From Morinoia aosen (Eukaryota > Arthropoda > Malacostraca > Amphipoda > Talitridae): a stretch of DNA of 64,000 nt. The notes below the pieces were generated by a model. That model had not been told where the DNA came from. It did not search any database and saw only the letters and a program-made list of their open reading frames with translations. The stretch covers positions 25,721,360-25,785,359 of the forward strand of contig CM059562.1 in assembly GCA_030386875.1 (NCBI GenBank). The letters are read 5' to 3'. Both the position numbers and the translations under genes were made by a program. Positions within the stretch are counted from its first letter, which is position 1. The number at the start of each line of letters is the position of its first letter. This document shows, one piece after another, positions 21,386 through 32,646 of the stretch.

Positions 21386-22705
21386 TTTGAAGAGTATAAG
21401 GAGAGGAAGAAAGAGGTACAAAGAATGGTAAGGAGAGCGAAGAGGGCGGCGGATGAGGAATGGGGGAGGAAGTTGGGAGGGGATTTCATGGAGAGAAGGT
21501 TTTCTGGAAAGAAGTGAAGAGAATTAGGAAAGGTCAGGTGGAGAATGAGGCAAGAGTGAAGGATGCAAATGGTAGGCTGCTAGTGGAGAGTTGTGATGTG
21601 AGAAAGAGATGGGCGGAGTATTTTAAGGAACTGCTGAACGTGAGGGATGATAGAGTTGCGAGAGTAGTAGCTGTTGGAAGTGATGTTAGAATGCCTGTGT
21701 TTGGTGAATTGAATAGAAGTCGAATAAGAAGTGCAGAGGTGAAAGGTGCGTTGGATGAAATGAAAAATGGGGAAAGCTCCAGGTATGGAGGGCTGCACGG
21801 TTGAATGTCTAAAGAAAGGAGGAAATGTGGTCGTAGAATGGTAGGTACGTTTATTAAATGTGTGTTTCGAGGCTCGTAAAGTGCCGGTTGATTGGAGTAG
21901 CGCGTGTGTAGTTCCGTTGTACAAGGGGAAAGGTGACAGGTATGATTGCAGTAATTCTAGAGGTATAAGTCTACTGAGTGTCGTTGGAAAGCTGTATGAA
22001 AGGTTTTAATTGAAAGAGTGAGAGTGTTGACTGATCGTGTGCTTGCTGAAGAACAGTGTGGTTTTAGGTGTGGTAGAAGTTGTGTGGATCAAATGTTTGC
22101 TGTGAGGCAGGCAAATGAAAAATACTTATTAAAGGGAAAAGATGTATATTGGGCATTTATGGATCTAGAGAAGGCGTATGACAGAGTGGATCGTGAGTCT
22201 CTATGGCAAGTGGTAAGCTTGTATGGAGTGGGTGGGAGACTGCTGAATGCGATCAAGAGTTTCTACATTGATAGCGGAGCATGTGTGAGAGTAGGGAATG
22301 AGGTGAGTGCATGGTTCCCAGTTGTGACAGGTGTGAGACAGGGATGTGTGATGTCGCCGTGGTTGTTCAATTTGTTTATGGATGGTGTGGTGAGAGAAGT
22401 GAATGCCAGAGTGTTGGGAATAGGTGCGCAGTTGGTGGGACGAAATGGTATGTATTGGGAAGTGTGTCAGCTGTTGTTTGCAGATGATACAGCGCTTGTG
22501 GCTGATTCAGAGGAAAAACTGAGGAGACTGGTTGCAGAGTTTGGTAGAGTGTGCGAACGGCGGAAATTGAGGGTAAATGTGAATAAAAGTGAGGTGATGA
22601 GATGTTCAAGAAGTGGAGTGTTTGGAACTTTCGATGTGAGGTTGAATGGTGAAGTTTTAGAGGAGGTAGAGCATTTTAGGTACCTCGGGTCGGATGTGAC
22701 TGTTT
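21386..22705 (+). pseudogene. LINE E reverse transcriptase, segment 2
   Basis: Continues from segment 1 at FEEYKERKKEVQRMVRRAK. It covers the thumb-proximal linker (VKDANGRLLVES, RWAEYFKELLN), the fingers (PLYKGKGDRYDCSNSRGISL) and the palm (EEQCGFRCGRSCVDQMF, AFMDLEKAYDRVDRESLW, GVRQGCVMSPWLFNLFMDG, then FADDTALVADS around 22476-22500 with both catalytic Asp). LFADD and the GVRQGC motif are typical of RTE-type LINEs. Frameshifts near 21490 and 21800-21840 and a stop near 22009 break the frame. It stops at GSDVTV where LINE D is inserted. Confidence 0.85.
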
Positions 22706-23131
22706 AAAAAATTTAAACAATTTAAACAATTTATTTACCACAGGTGATACAGAGGTAGAATTTTTCTTTCTTTAGTCTAGTACAATGGTCAAATTTGAGT
22801 ATAGCTACTTGTGGGCCCGAACAAGTTCAGCGACTTCTAGGGCATCCTACCATCACGTTATTTTAGGGTGTACAAAAATGTTCACTTAACCTAGTTTCGC
22901 ATTAGCCTGATCATCGAGATAATTAACTCGATATTTCATGCTGTATTTTACAATATAGGTCAAATCGTCTATATTTAACAGTATGTTTGATAAAACGATT
23001 CAAGAGCAGACAGAAGATTGGTTATGGTACCCAAGGCAAGTTACATTATGGCATTATCATTAGTTACATGTAGGAGGCAAGATTTTGACACAGTGATCTT
23101 ACACGACTAGTATTCTGATAGGAAGTGAGAC

Positions 23132-24494
23132 TCAAGATGTCTTTTGAATACTTAAATATTTGTACAAATTACATTCACGGATCTCTGCAGGTATAGAGTT
23201 CCAAGTTTTGGTTCCAACGAAAAGGATACTGTGTTGCGACCGGGCCTTTGAATAATAAGGAAGCATGAATTTACTTCTATTTCGGATTAAATGGTCGTGA
23301 TGACCAGTTTGCGCAGTCAATAATTGTCTTAGGCTATTGTCGCCATCATTTCTTAATGTTTTGTAAATGAAATTACAGATGGAGATTTTGTAGAGATCCG
23401 AAAGTTTAAGTATTTGTAAATTTTTGATAGAATCATTTGTGTGAGCATTATATTCTAGGTTCTTTACCGCTCTGACAGCTCTTTTCTGCAGAGTAATAAT
23501 TTTGTTGGTTTTATTTTTATCAGTTCCGTGCCATGCTTCTATTTCGTATTGCAAGTATGGAGAAATGAGCGTTCGGTAGAGCATTTGTGAAGCTGTTTCA
23601 GGCAGAAAATTTTCAACTTTATTCAGGATTCCGATGGATTTTGATAATTTAGAACTAATATGAGTGATGTGCTCTTTGAAGGTCAGATGTTTATCTATTA
23701 TGATGCCCAGAAACTTACATGAGTTGGTTTCTTCGATTTCACCTTCGCCAATTTTAATGTACGGGAGAGATACATCTTTCTTGTATGAGAATGTAATATA
23801 ATTTGTTTCATCAATATTAAGGCTTATTTTATTAGCTTTGAGCCACGATGAAACCTTGAGAAGTTCAGTATTTATACTCTCCACAATCATAGCAGGATTT
23901 TGGTTCGGAAGGACCGCAGAGGGCGTACTGTCATCGGCAAAAATTATGAATTTGAAGAATGATGTAGATTTTACAACATCATTGATAAAAATCAGAAACA
24001 TGAGAGGCCCAAGAATTAACTCGATATTTGCGCCTTGTGGAACTCCATGGCTAATTGCCTGTGGGTCTGATTTAGCGTCGTCAATGACAACGTATTGCTT
24101 GCGATTTGTTAGGTATGACCTGAACCAATCATGAGCAATCCCTCGAATGCCATAACAGTGTAGTTTCGAGAGTAGTATTTTATGGTCCACACAATCAAAT
24201 GCTTTTCGAAAGTCAAGAAATACAGAGAAGACAGGCTTTCCTTCATCTATATTAGAATAGAGGAATTGTAAATGATTTAATATGGCCTGTGTTGTTGATT
24301 TTTTAGAGCGAAAGCCGTATTGTTTATCGTAAAGAAATGATTTTTATTCAAAATAAGAGTACACTTTTTTATACACAATCTTTTCGAATACTTTGCTAAT
24401 AATTGGTAGAACGGAGATAGGTCGATAATTGTTTACACAGGTTTTTTCACCACTTCTAAAGATAGGGGTTACTCTAGCAACTTTGAGGGAGTTC
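23132..24494 (-). pseudogene. LINE D reverse transcriptase
   Basis: The 352-codon frame (24190-23132) has GVPQGANIELILGPLMFLIFINDV, with an insertion after GVPQGA relative to the usual GVPQGSxLGP. FADD lies near 23930-23945 and SFADD-type catalytic Asp residues are kept. The C-terminal part has FLGIIIDKHLTFKEHI and LISPYLQYEIEAWHG, usual for Jockey/CR1-like elements. Upstream, 24494-24190 carries NNYRPISVLPIISKVFEK, then an in-frame stop near 24345, then KQYGFRSKKSTTQAI and FSVFLDFRKAFDCVD. It is dead because of the stop, frame breaks and the A insertion. Confidence 0.85.
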
Positions 24495-24509
24495 GGGAAA
24501 GTGCCTAGT

Positions 24510-24790
24510 TAGTTTATTAGTTAGTTTAAGCCTCCCTATCCTCAACAATGAGATGTAAAGAGAGGAAGGAAGAAGGCACCATTTAGTATGGAGTTAAGGG
24601 AACGTGGAATCTATGCAGAAAGGGCACAGAAACAGAAAGCTAAGAAAGAAGTTTATGAAACAAGAAAAAGTTGAAGAAGAAAGTTGTAGGCGGTGAAAAA
24701 CAGGACAGCAGTGAACCGAAAAAAGATGGTCCGTAACACAACAAAAACCTATTCTATTTTAACAAAAGAAAGCCTACCTAACCTTTAGCT
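24510..24790 (-). mobile_element. A-type retroposon, copy A8, with perfect 15-bp target duplication
   Basis: Inserted in the LINE D reverse transcriptase. GGGAAAGTGCCTAGT is found at 24495-24509 and 24791-24805, exact. The copy is 281 bp and lacks the last ~90 bp of the consensus on the right. Because truncation is on the right and the A/T-rich tail is on the left, the element runs on the minus strand (5' truncated, 3' tailed). This copy best defines the family's mode of insertion. Confidence 0.9.
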
Positions 24791-24862
24791 GGGAAAGTGC
24801 CTAGTAAGAGAGACTGGTTAACAATATTTGATATCAGCGGGGCTACAATGTCAGCAATAACT

Positions 24863-26160
24863 TTAATTAAGTACTTTAGTCGGAAACGTTTGTAACCCAC
24901 TCGATTTATTATTCATGTTGTTTATGCACGTAATTACATCGGAGTTTGTAGGCGTAAAGAAAAAGGAGTTGGGTTCTCGAATATGATCCTTAAATTCCAG
25001 GTGATCAGTAGGTTCACTTGGAATACCATCAGCTATAGTTTTCCCTACGTTTACGAAGAAGTTGTTAAAGAGATTAGCAATTTCTTTCTTCTCATGGTAT
25101 TTTACATCATCTTGAATAGCATGTTCAATTTTCTTTTTATCGGCATTATTCGATTTACAGCAAGAGTTAAGGAGATGCCAAGTCTTTATAACGTCAGTTT
25201 TGAATTGAGTAAACTTGAGCGTAAAGTAGTTCTTTTTTGATGTTCTTATCTGGTTTGTTACATAGTTTCTGAATCGGTTATATGTTTCTCTAGATATTCG
25301 CCCTTCGCAAAGGAGGGCTAGGTACGCTTGACGTTTCTTTATATTTATCACGATGTCTCTAGTATTCCAGGGCTTTTGTTTATTTTTCGGGGTAACTGTA
25401 CGAGTTACAATTCGGCAACACTGATTGTATGCGGTCATTATAGTTTCAGTCAACTTTACTACTGCTTCATCAATGCTCGTAGCATTATTGTTTTGTTGAG
25501 AGATGTGCAATGTAGGCATTGATTCTTCTAGAACGGTGCGCATTTCTTCAAGATTTAATTCGTTTATTTTACGATATGAGTAAATTTCAGCCCGTGCCTT
25601 GGTGCAAGCAATATAGACATTTTTCTTAATAAGAAAAACTGGGAAGTGATCTGATAAGTCAGAAGTAATTATTCCAGCAATAAAATCACTTGGGTTTGTC
25701 ATAAAGATATTGTCAAGCAGCGTAGCACACTCTGAGGTTATTCGTGTAGGCTTTGTAATGATCGGAAGAAAGGATTGAGACTGAAAGGTTGTTAGGAAAT
25801 TAGAGATTGGTTCATAGCTTTCATGTTTCAGTAGATCATAATTGAAGTCACCGCATATTATTATGTCATTGTATAAGGGCCTGTTGAACTGAGAAATAAT
25901 ACGACTCAGCTCATTCAGGAAGGATATAGGACAGGCTGTAGGAGGCCTATACACCGTTCCAAGCACAATGCGTTTACCATCTCTAGACAGTTCTACGAAG
26001 AGTGATTCTATATGATCCTGATTCATTGTTGCACTTGCTATGGTTCTCGAGTCTATGTGGTTAGATATATATGTGCTGATGCCTCCGCCCCGCTGGTTTT
26101 TTCTTAGCGAATGGTAACTATGATAATTTTCAAATCGAATCATGTCTTTAGTCGAGTCAT
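24863..26160 (-). pseudogene. LINE D endonuclease and linker
   Basis: The long minus-strand frame carries an apurinic-type endonuclease from about 26155: RGGGISTYISNHI, FVELSRDGKRIVLGTVYRPP, IIICGDFNYDLL (GDFN near 25842-25853) and SDLSDHFPVFLI (SDHFPV near 25640-25657). These are catalytic motifs of the LINE endonuclease. The N-terminal part with the first catalytic Asn/Glu is missing through 5' truncation; the residues of this frame upstream of 26160 are antisense LINE E, not real. The linker ends with a stop at 24863 before the reverse transcriptase. Confidence 0.85.
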
Positions 26161-26164
26161 CTGT

Positions 26165-26695
26165 TAAGGATAGTATGGAAGAAGAAGTGAGGGATCGAGT
26201 GAGTGAAGGCTGTAAGACATTGCGTGCAATGAGGAAAGTTTTTGAATGCAGGAGTTTGAGTGTGAATGCCAAGAAGGGACTGTATGAAAGCTTGATTGTG
26301 CCAGTTTTGTTGAATGGAGCAGAGTCCTGGGGGTTGAGAGCACCTGAGAGGAGGAAGTTGGATGTGTTTGAGATGAAGTGTTTGAGGAGCATGTATGGAG
26401 TAACAAGAAGAGGTAGGATCAGGAATGAGTTGGTTAGGGGGCAGACGGGTGTTATCAAAAAGTTGAGCAGGCGAGTAGATGAAAGAGTGCTCGGATGGTT
26501 TGGGCATGTTGAAAGAATGAATATTGAGCGACTGGTGAAAAAGATATATATGTCGGAAGTGGTAGACGAGGTAGACCACGGATGAGTTGGATGGATGGGG
26601 TGAATCGTGTTTAGTATGAGAGGGGTCTGACTGTGGACGTGGCGAGAGGGATGACTGCGGACAGAAGTGAGTGGAGGCAGTGCATAAGAAGGTAA
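26165..26695 (+). pseudogene. LINE E ORF, segment 3 (C-terminus)
   Basis: Resumes at KDSMEEEVRDRVSEGCKTL, followed by GLYESLIVPVLLNGAESWGL, KLDVFEMKCLRSMYGVTRRGRIRNE and LGWFGHVERMN. This is the conserved C-terminal region of RTE-like LINE proteins found after the palm and thumb. After a frame change the end RPRMSWMDGV and RSEWRQCIRR is readable to about 26692. It confirms that LINE D inserted into a contiguous LINE E. Confidence 0.8.
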
Positions 26696-26705
26696 TTTTA
26701 TTTTT

Positions 26706-27000
26706 GGTGCTCGCGATAGCCGTGTGCTATAGGTTCCGCCGCCGTGCGGCCGGGACCCGGGTTCGAAACTCGGCGCTGGCAGTGGCGATTTTCTCTGTTG
26801 GGTATAGGAGAAAAATTCCAAGCACAATACCCCACTCTACCCAGGTGTCGGAAATGGGTACCGGCTTTACGGGGGAACCGTCATGGTGTCCTATATGTAG
26901 GGTTAGTTATAAGGCATTTGAAAATCCAATGTACAAGGTGATATGTATCAGGCTTGATTGGAAATAAAGCATCCGTAGATGCCTTCATTATTATTATTAT
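26706..27000 (+). mobile_element. tRNA-derived SINE
   Basis: The head GCTCGCGATAGCCGTGTGCTA... followed by GGGTTCGAAACTC (26759-26771) resembles the A and B boxes of a class II tRNA (Leu or Ser type). The body follows and the 3' end is a short (TTA)n run at 26986-27000. TTTTATTTTT occurs at 26696-26705 and 27001-27010, a possible 10-bp target duplication though low complexity. It sits between the LINE E ORF and the LINE E 3' UTR. The 98-codon frame over it is not a gene. Confidence 0.6.
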
Positions 27001-27010
27001 TTTTATTTTT

Positions 27011-27283
27011 TTTTTGACGCGGTACTGGAAGCTACCCGCGTGTGATGGAGTTGACCTGTCCTGTGCGGGGGGAGGGGCTGCACTCAATGAAGCGGTCGAA
27101 GTAAACCAGCTATGGCTGTCGGGCCTGACTGTGGAAGGTAGTTGTGCTGGGCTGCTGCTGATCCTGGCAGTTCAGGTGCGGCCAGTGCTGCCTCTCTCGC
27201 CTCCTAGTGACTAAGTGTGGTGATTGTGGCCTGCTGTCGGCTACCCTCCCATAGGGAGGATAAGCCCGGTATATGTATGTATG
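27011..27283 (+). other. LINE E 3' UTR
   Basis: GC-richer sequence (CTACCCGCGTGTGATGGAG, GGGCTGCTGCTGATCCTGG) that ends CCCATAGGGAGGATAAGCCC and a (TATG)n tail. Composition and tail fit an RTE-like 3' UTR downstream of segment 3. Confidence 0.5.
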
Positions 27284-29555
27284 AACTTAATCTCTAACCT
27301 TTCCAGGAAGGAAAATAATGAGAAATAAAAATTTAAATACACATTCACGCATATTTCAATAATTTGGAGGTAAACATCAAAATTACCCGCTCAACGGGAC
27401 GCACCCGGCTAGATGCGACCTAGGTTCGACAAATACTAACAGGTAGAAGCCCAACAAAGCTAGTTTTAGTAAAATTCAATAGCGAGAATTTTCACTCTAC
27501 AAGGATTAAATTTGGAAGTTAAAGAAGGGATTTCGATAGGCCACAGCCTGAGTTAAATTTAAAGTTCGAGGCTTTATTTCGATAGGCCACGGCCTGAGTT
27601 AAATTTAAATTTGAAGAGTTTATTTTAATCGGCAACAGACAGAGTTAAATTTGAAGTTGAAGAGCATTTCGAACGGCAACAAAGCCGAAGTTAAATTTGA
27701 AGTTGAAAGAGGTGAAATTTTAAGGTTCCCCCAACAAGTGTTACTGTCTCTCTCCACAAACAAAAAGTGCTAGGTTCCTTGAACAAAAGAGAAATTTACA
27801 TTTAAAACAGACCGAAGTCTGCAAGGAACCCAGAAAACGGTGTAGTGTGATAACAGTGTTCAACGAAAATTAATGTGGAGAGCGACAAGAGATCTTCCGT
27901 TCCCGCGTTATTCCAGGGTGCAGGACGACTTCATGCTCCGCTCCTTCTGCCAGTGAGATCAACGTGTGCAGCGCACGCCTCAAAGTGACCGTCGCTACAA
28001 CGAACGATCTTGGCAAGAACCCAACTCGGTAGAAGGTGTCGGCTATACCAATGCTGCAGAACAAAAAACAAACTGTGAAATTTGGAAAACAACGCAAATA
28101 ATGAACTAAAATGGTATTAAATAAATTCAAGGTATATTTCGAGCATTAACCCACCGACGGGAAACGGGTGGCTTTCCAAGGTAGAGGCCTCAAAACGAAG
28201 CGAGATAGAATCGGAACAGAATCCGTTGCGACGTTAATACTGCACGAGTAAAGGCTCAGTTAAATAACGGGAAGAAAAGAGGCGAAAAAGTACGACCAAA
28301 TATGGCAATAGTTCAATGATCATTACAACTAACCCACCTACAAGAAGCTAAGGGCTTTTCGAGAAGTAGCTGACCCGCAGCGAAAGAACGGAACAGTAGT
28401 CTCAAGACGTTGATACTGCCCGTGATCAGAAAGAAAGTTTAGAGCTCGGAAAAGGGGCGCGAGAATTCAATATGTGATAAACGATATTCGAAAAATTGGC
28501 ACTTTGATTTTTAAAATTAGGCGACAACTCGCCTAAAGAACGGTAGTCTTCAGTGGAATACGTTCAGGCATAAGAAAAGGCATTTCGAGGGAAATATAGC
28601 GAGAGGAGGCGTACTCCATCTTAGAAAAGAAAAGGAAAGAATAGTTCGAGATACATTCGATAGAGATTAGAGAAGACTTTGATCAGTGCTGCGCTCTGAT
28701 GAGAAGGTCATGGTCAACCTCCACTTTTAGTAGAGCTAGGCACTTATAAATTTGATCGAGCGAATTCGAATTAATTTGATTTACTTTGATTTGAATACGA
28801 ATTCACTCAATTTGATTTGAACTCGAATTCATTCGATTTGATTTTGATTTGAGTTTAATTCATTCGAGCTCCTTTGATTTACTTTGATCGATGGTGTACG
28901 ACAAGATGAAAATTGGTGCGTAGAACACAACACAACAAAAATTGAAAGAAACGCTAATTACTGGAACTCAAAATATAGAAAGAATGAAACACAGGAAGTA
29001 AAGGTTGCCAGAAGAAACTGCGCCACGTAATGCGGTAACTTTCATCAAGACGTAGACAGCAGTCAACTGAACGCTTGAAGAATAGAAGTGACTCGTGGGT
29101 TAGACCACACCATGGTGTTTTTACGTCACCCGACGTCGCTGAAGTTGGTTCGGAGCACAACCACGAGCAAGGAGCGCAAACTCGTCTGGAACAAGCTCTA
29201 CGGGGAACGGAAAGAATCCCCACTGGAGCGGAAAAACAATCTACGTGGAGCTGAGTGAAAAATCCGCAGGTCGAACCGCAGCCCAACCCGAGGTCACCTC
29301 ACTTTGGAATAAAGGTTCAAATTAAATTCGAAACGAGAGAAATTAAAGGTAATACTTTCAACTTTGATTTGAGGATTTTTTGTTTAAATTCAAATTCGAT
29401 TTGCTTATTTTAATTTATTTAATTGTTTAATTTATTTCTATACTTAATTCTTAGAAAGTGTCGAACAATTTTCGACAGTGGATCATGAAATCCACTTTGA
29501 CGATAAAGGGTTAAGTTTGAGGTTTCTTGATGACTCTAATAAAAGAAATATAAAT
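27284..29555. other. Repeat-rich stretch without a recognised gene
   Basis: Three degenerate repeat patterns. (a) 27520-27715: four units of about 50-60 bp with the core GAGTTAAATTTGAAGTT and a CGATAGGCCACGGCC/CGGCAACA spacer. (b) 28148-28510: two diverged units of about 180 bp sharing ACCCACC, GGAACAG, GACGTT(A/G)ATACTGC. (c) 28765-28890: TTTGATTTGAACTCGAATTC-like units. A 110-codon minus frame (28954-29286) has no known domain. Possibly an unrecognised retroelement LTR or satellite. Confidence 0.4.
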
Positions 29556-30780
29556 ATGAAATCAGAGGTGAAACGCTTTTGATCGTCTACACGTACATTG
29601 AAATGTGAGCTTTGGCTTTCGTGATATCAGAGAATTATGTTGAAAGGGTTTGTAGATAATTTATATTCAGAACTAAAAGGTTGCAATAGCAGGATTTTAC
29701 AAATATTTTTTCGTGCAAGCACAACAAGTAGAACTAAGTTTACTGCCTCAAAGAACATGCTTTAAATCCACATTAAATTTATGATATTTCTTAATTAAAT
29801 GCTTGCCAATAATACAAGGAAGTGACGCATAAGGTAACGTGACTAGTTGATAGTTAATAAAAAACATCTGGCATTTGTAGCACATATGTAAGTTGCTAGG
29901 TTAGCAATTTTGCAGAAACTGATTTACGTATACATATATGTATGAAAATATTAGCAAACAAGCAATCACGTCGCATACGCACACTACAAAAATGTAGTGT
30001 AATGCAGTAAAATATATTGAAATGCACAAATAATGAGCGAGATAGATTTGTAGATTCGATTAGATTTTTAAGCCTCCCTAACCTCTGAAAAAAGCGTTCC
30101 GAAGAGATGAAGAAGGAAGGCTCCATTTAGGATGGAGATAAGGGAACGCAGAATCTATGCAGGAGTATAGAAGCAGAAAGTTGAGAAAAAGTTCATGAAA
30201 CAATATAAAAATTGAAGAAGAAAGTAGTAGGTGCTGAAAACAGGACGGCATTGAACCGAGAAAAGATGGTCCTTAACATAATAAAAAAACATTTTATTTC
30301 AACAAAAAGAAAGCTTACCTAACTCTCAGCTCGGGCCCTCACACATTTTCCCCATGGGAGCGCTAATTCCCATAGATACAATAGTTGTATCCCCCTGAGG
30401 GGAAAGAAATTCGCAACTACTTTTTCAGTATGTAGTGCAACATGCAATTATTGTTGAGACGCAAAATGACGTGCAATTTCATTCGTAAATTCTTTCATGG
30501 TGTGAATGATTTTGATACTCCGCGAAGATTATTCCACAGAAAGGCGCCCGATACTGACAGAGCTTTCTGCCCAATCTCAGATGAGCGGTAGTTGACAAGA
30601 CATTATTTCTACAGTTCGGACTTCGGTTTGTTACAGTGGGGGAGATATAGGGAGATTTAAATAATGAAATTTTAAGCTTTACGAGTGAGAAGTCTTTCTT
30701 GAATAGGAATCCAGCCGATTTTATTCAGAAGTGTTGTATGATCCTCAATGGTCACTGTATTGAAGCACACCACCATGAAA
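29556..30780 (-). mobile_element. LINE C relic, copy C2, interrupted by A9
   Basis: 30403-30780 is similar to the end of the reverse-transcriptase frame of C4: ATTATTCCACAGAAAGGCGCCCGATACTGACAGAGC, GGAATCCAGCCGA. 29556-30049 matches the 3' UTR of C4 and C3 (AATGAGC, GGAAGTGACGC-like and ACATATGTA words). A9 lies between. Strongly decayed, no frame left. Confidence 0.55.
30050..30402 (-). mobile_element. A-type retroposon, copy A9 (short form)
   Basis: Runs from TTTTTAAGCCTCCCTAACCTC to TTGTATCCCCCTGAGGGG. Well preserved. It splits C2, where the uninterrupted C3 sequence reads AATGAGCAAAGGAAGTTCG, so the insertion point is within that site. The target duplication is not clear. Confidence 0.8.
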
Positions 30781-32303
30781 ATGTTTCTATCTTGACTGCA
30801 TACAACTGAAAAATATATAATCTTATTGACATCTAAATTTTGAAAAGCTTGTTCACCTGTGTATCGTATACATTACTTAAAACTATATTGATCACTACGT
30901 ATCATAGACATATCGCGTACATCGCTGCCCACATAGATGAACTCAACGTCAGCGACTACTCGAGCTTAGAGTACCAAAGGACCGATGCTCAGTGAGTAGA
31001 TGGCAGATCTGTCCATTAAAGGCCACGAAATTGTCAGCTGCTTCTTTTCTGATCAACAAATAGTCCAGTCGATCAATTTTCGGATCGGCCAATGCTGGCT
31101 AAGTGCTCACCATCAGTTAATGAGTAGGCGATCAGCAACAACCGGTCATTTGCTCCTCTAACCCGCTCGTCGCTCGATCCAGCAATTGCAGGTCGCTCCA
31201 CTTTAAAAGGACTCATTTCTCGACTCGCTCTGCATACAGCGAGCGTTACCTTCCGTTGGTTGACTTTTGACTTGAAGTTCCGATCTATAGCTCGCTAGGT
31301 TTCCTTTCAAATCCTTCATCTAAAATTTCAGTGCGTGGGTATACAATTCAAGCTGATGAACATAGATGGTTCACTTGCAAAGTTACATTAGTAATGTTTT
31401 GTTTCACACAACTTTCATATTTCACAAAGATAAATACAACGCTAAGAGGAAGGAGTAAATCAAGCCAACGACTTCCATTAAAATGCCTCAAAAAGATCCG
31501 TCATCTTGTAAGAAATGTGTTCTCGTGAATAAATTCAGCATTGGTGTGATCCAACGATCATCGCCCAGTCCGCCACGATTAACCATTACAACGCCAGCAG
31601 GCGTCGTTTACCCTCTACCCTTGCCCTCTTTCCGCTTCCTCATCGTTACTTTGCAAAGGAAGCTCCAAGCTATGAGGTTACTACCTACCCTTTTCTCCTC
31701 GAATAATATATTTATATGTCTTTGTGATTTGACCCTTGCAAGATCTTATTCATTTTATATAGGTTAAACAAAGAATTCAGTTTTTTAATGATTAATCAGG
31801 ATTGTGGGCTTTTACACCAATTAACTATGAAACATTGAAGCAACGAGTTTATTCGCAAGCGCTACGACACGCGTGCAAGGTAGCGTGCTCGGCAGGCAGA
31901 CGACTCAGAGACATTAACGAGAAGTGTCGGCTGTGCGAGATCACAAATACTGATCACAAATACTGGTGATCCTTTCTTTAGGTTCATCGCCTAGGGCGTT
32001 TAACCCGCTTTATTACAGAGTGACACTTAAGAGGGACAAGGAGTGTAAATCATCCTACTAGATCAGGATATATACAATCAAACTAATATATTGCCTCTAT
32101 CGTAACTTTCAACTTCAACTTGAAAATGATCAACCTTATCGCACATACCTCACTAACGCCCAAAATTAGATTCCTAAGATAAGTCTACATTATTACTATT
32201 ATGTCTAACCAGTTTCTCTCTCAACAGCTTTGTGATATTTAGTGTCAGCGTTCAATAGTAAAGTGAGTGTTTTTTAATGTTTTAATTTCCCTTCATTAGT
32301 TAA
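30781..32303. other. No recognised gene
   Basis: No domain or repeat family seen. A short tandem duplication ATCACAAATACTG lies near 31938-31965. Frames at 31331-31528 and 31483-31767 are short and unrecognised. Confidence 0.45.
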
Positions 32304-32315
32304 GAAGAATGAGAG

Positions 32316-32634
32316 ATTAGATTACATTAGATATTAGTTCAAGTCTCCCTAACCACAACAAAGGCGTTCTAAAGAGAGGAAAGAGGAAGTCACGATTTAG
32401 CATGAAAAAGATGAGAAAGAAGTTCATGAAACAAGATAAAAGTTGAAGAAGAAACTAGAAGGTTTTGAAAGATGGGACAGTAGCAAACCGAAAAAGATCG
32501 TTCATAACAGAATAAAATACTTATTCTTATGCAACACTAAAAAAAACTCCTTAACCTCTAGCTCGGTAGGTACCTCACACATTTCTGGGAGCGCCAATTC
32601 ACATAAATAGAATAGTTGTATCCTCCCAGACAGT
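32316..32634 (-). mobile_element. A-type retroposon, copy A10, internally deleted
   Basis: Flanks GAAGAATGAGAG (32304-32315) and GAAGAATGAAAG (32635-32646) match at 11 of 12. The body lacks the GGAATCTATGCA region (an internal deletion after CACGATTTAGCATG) and ends TTGTATCCTCCCAG. Confidence 0.75.
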
Positions 32635-32646
32635 GAAGAATGAAAG

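Larger units (their letters stand above)
22706..26160 (-). mobile_element. LINE D: Jockey/CR1-like retrotransposon, 5'-truncated
   Basis: Inserted in the LINE E reading frame between GSDVTV and KDSMEEEV. The 3' end (low coordinates) has a short tandem tail, TTGTTTAAA-like on the minus strand. The right end lies just upstream of the LINE E word AAGGATAGTATGG; CTGTT occurs at both junctions and may be the remains of the target duplication. The 5' end is truncated inside the endonuclease. An A retroposon interrupts it at 24510-24790. Length without that insert is about 3.17 kb. Confidence 0.8.
19466..27283 (+). mobile_element. LINE E: 5'-truncated RTE-like retrotransposon split by three insertions
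   Basis: Coding pieces of one protein continue in order: 19466-19650, 21386-22705 and about 26165-26695, followed by a 3' UTR at 27011-27283 that ends in TATATGTATGTATG. Between them lie an LTR-like unit (19651-21385), LINE D (22706-26160) and a tRNA-type SINE (26706-27000). The protein resumes on each side of the breaks without loss, which shows the pieces were once joined. The endonuclease is missing, the usual 5' truncation. The host LINE is on the plus strand, unlike most retroelements in this window. Confidence 0.8.

Noticed and set aside
21196-21489. 97-codon minus ORF and 21580-21924 minus ORF
   Set aside because: Opposite the LINE E reading frame and the LTR-like unit; no domain.
26142-26579. 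Minus-strand ORFs and the upstream third of the long 24863-26827 frame
   Set aside because: They are antisense to LINE E segment 3, which has clear protein similarity on the plus strand.
26709-26780. Possible tRNA gene
   Set aside because: Box B is good, but I could not fold a full cloverleaf with acceptor stem; SINE body and tail follow directly.
26671-26967. 98-codon plus-strand ORF
   Set aside because: It runs across the LINE E end and the tRNA-type SINE; the GGTTCGAAACTC box and tail explain the sequence.
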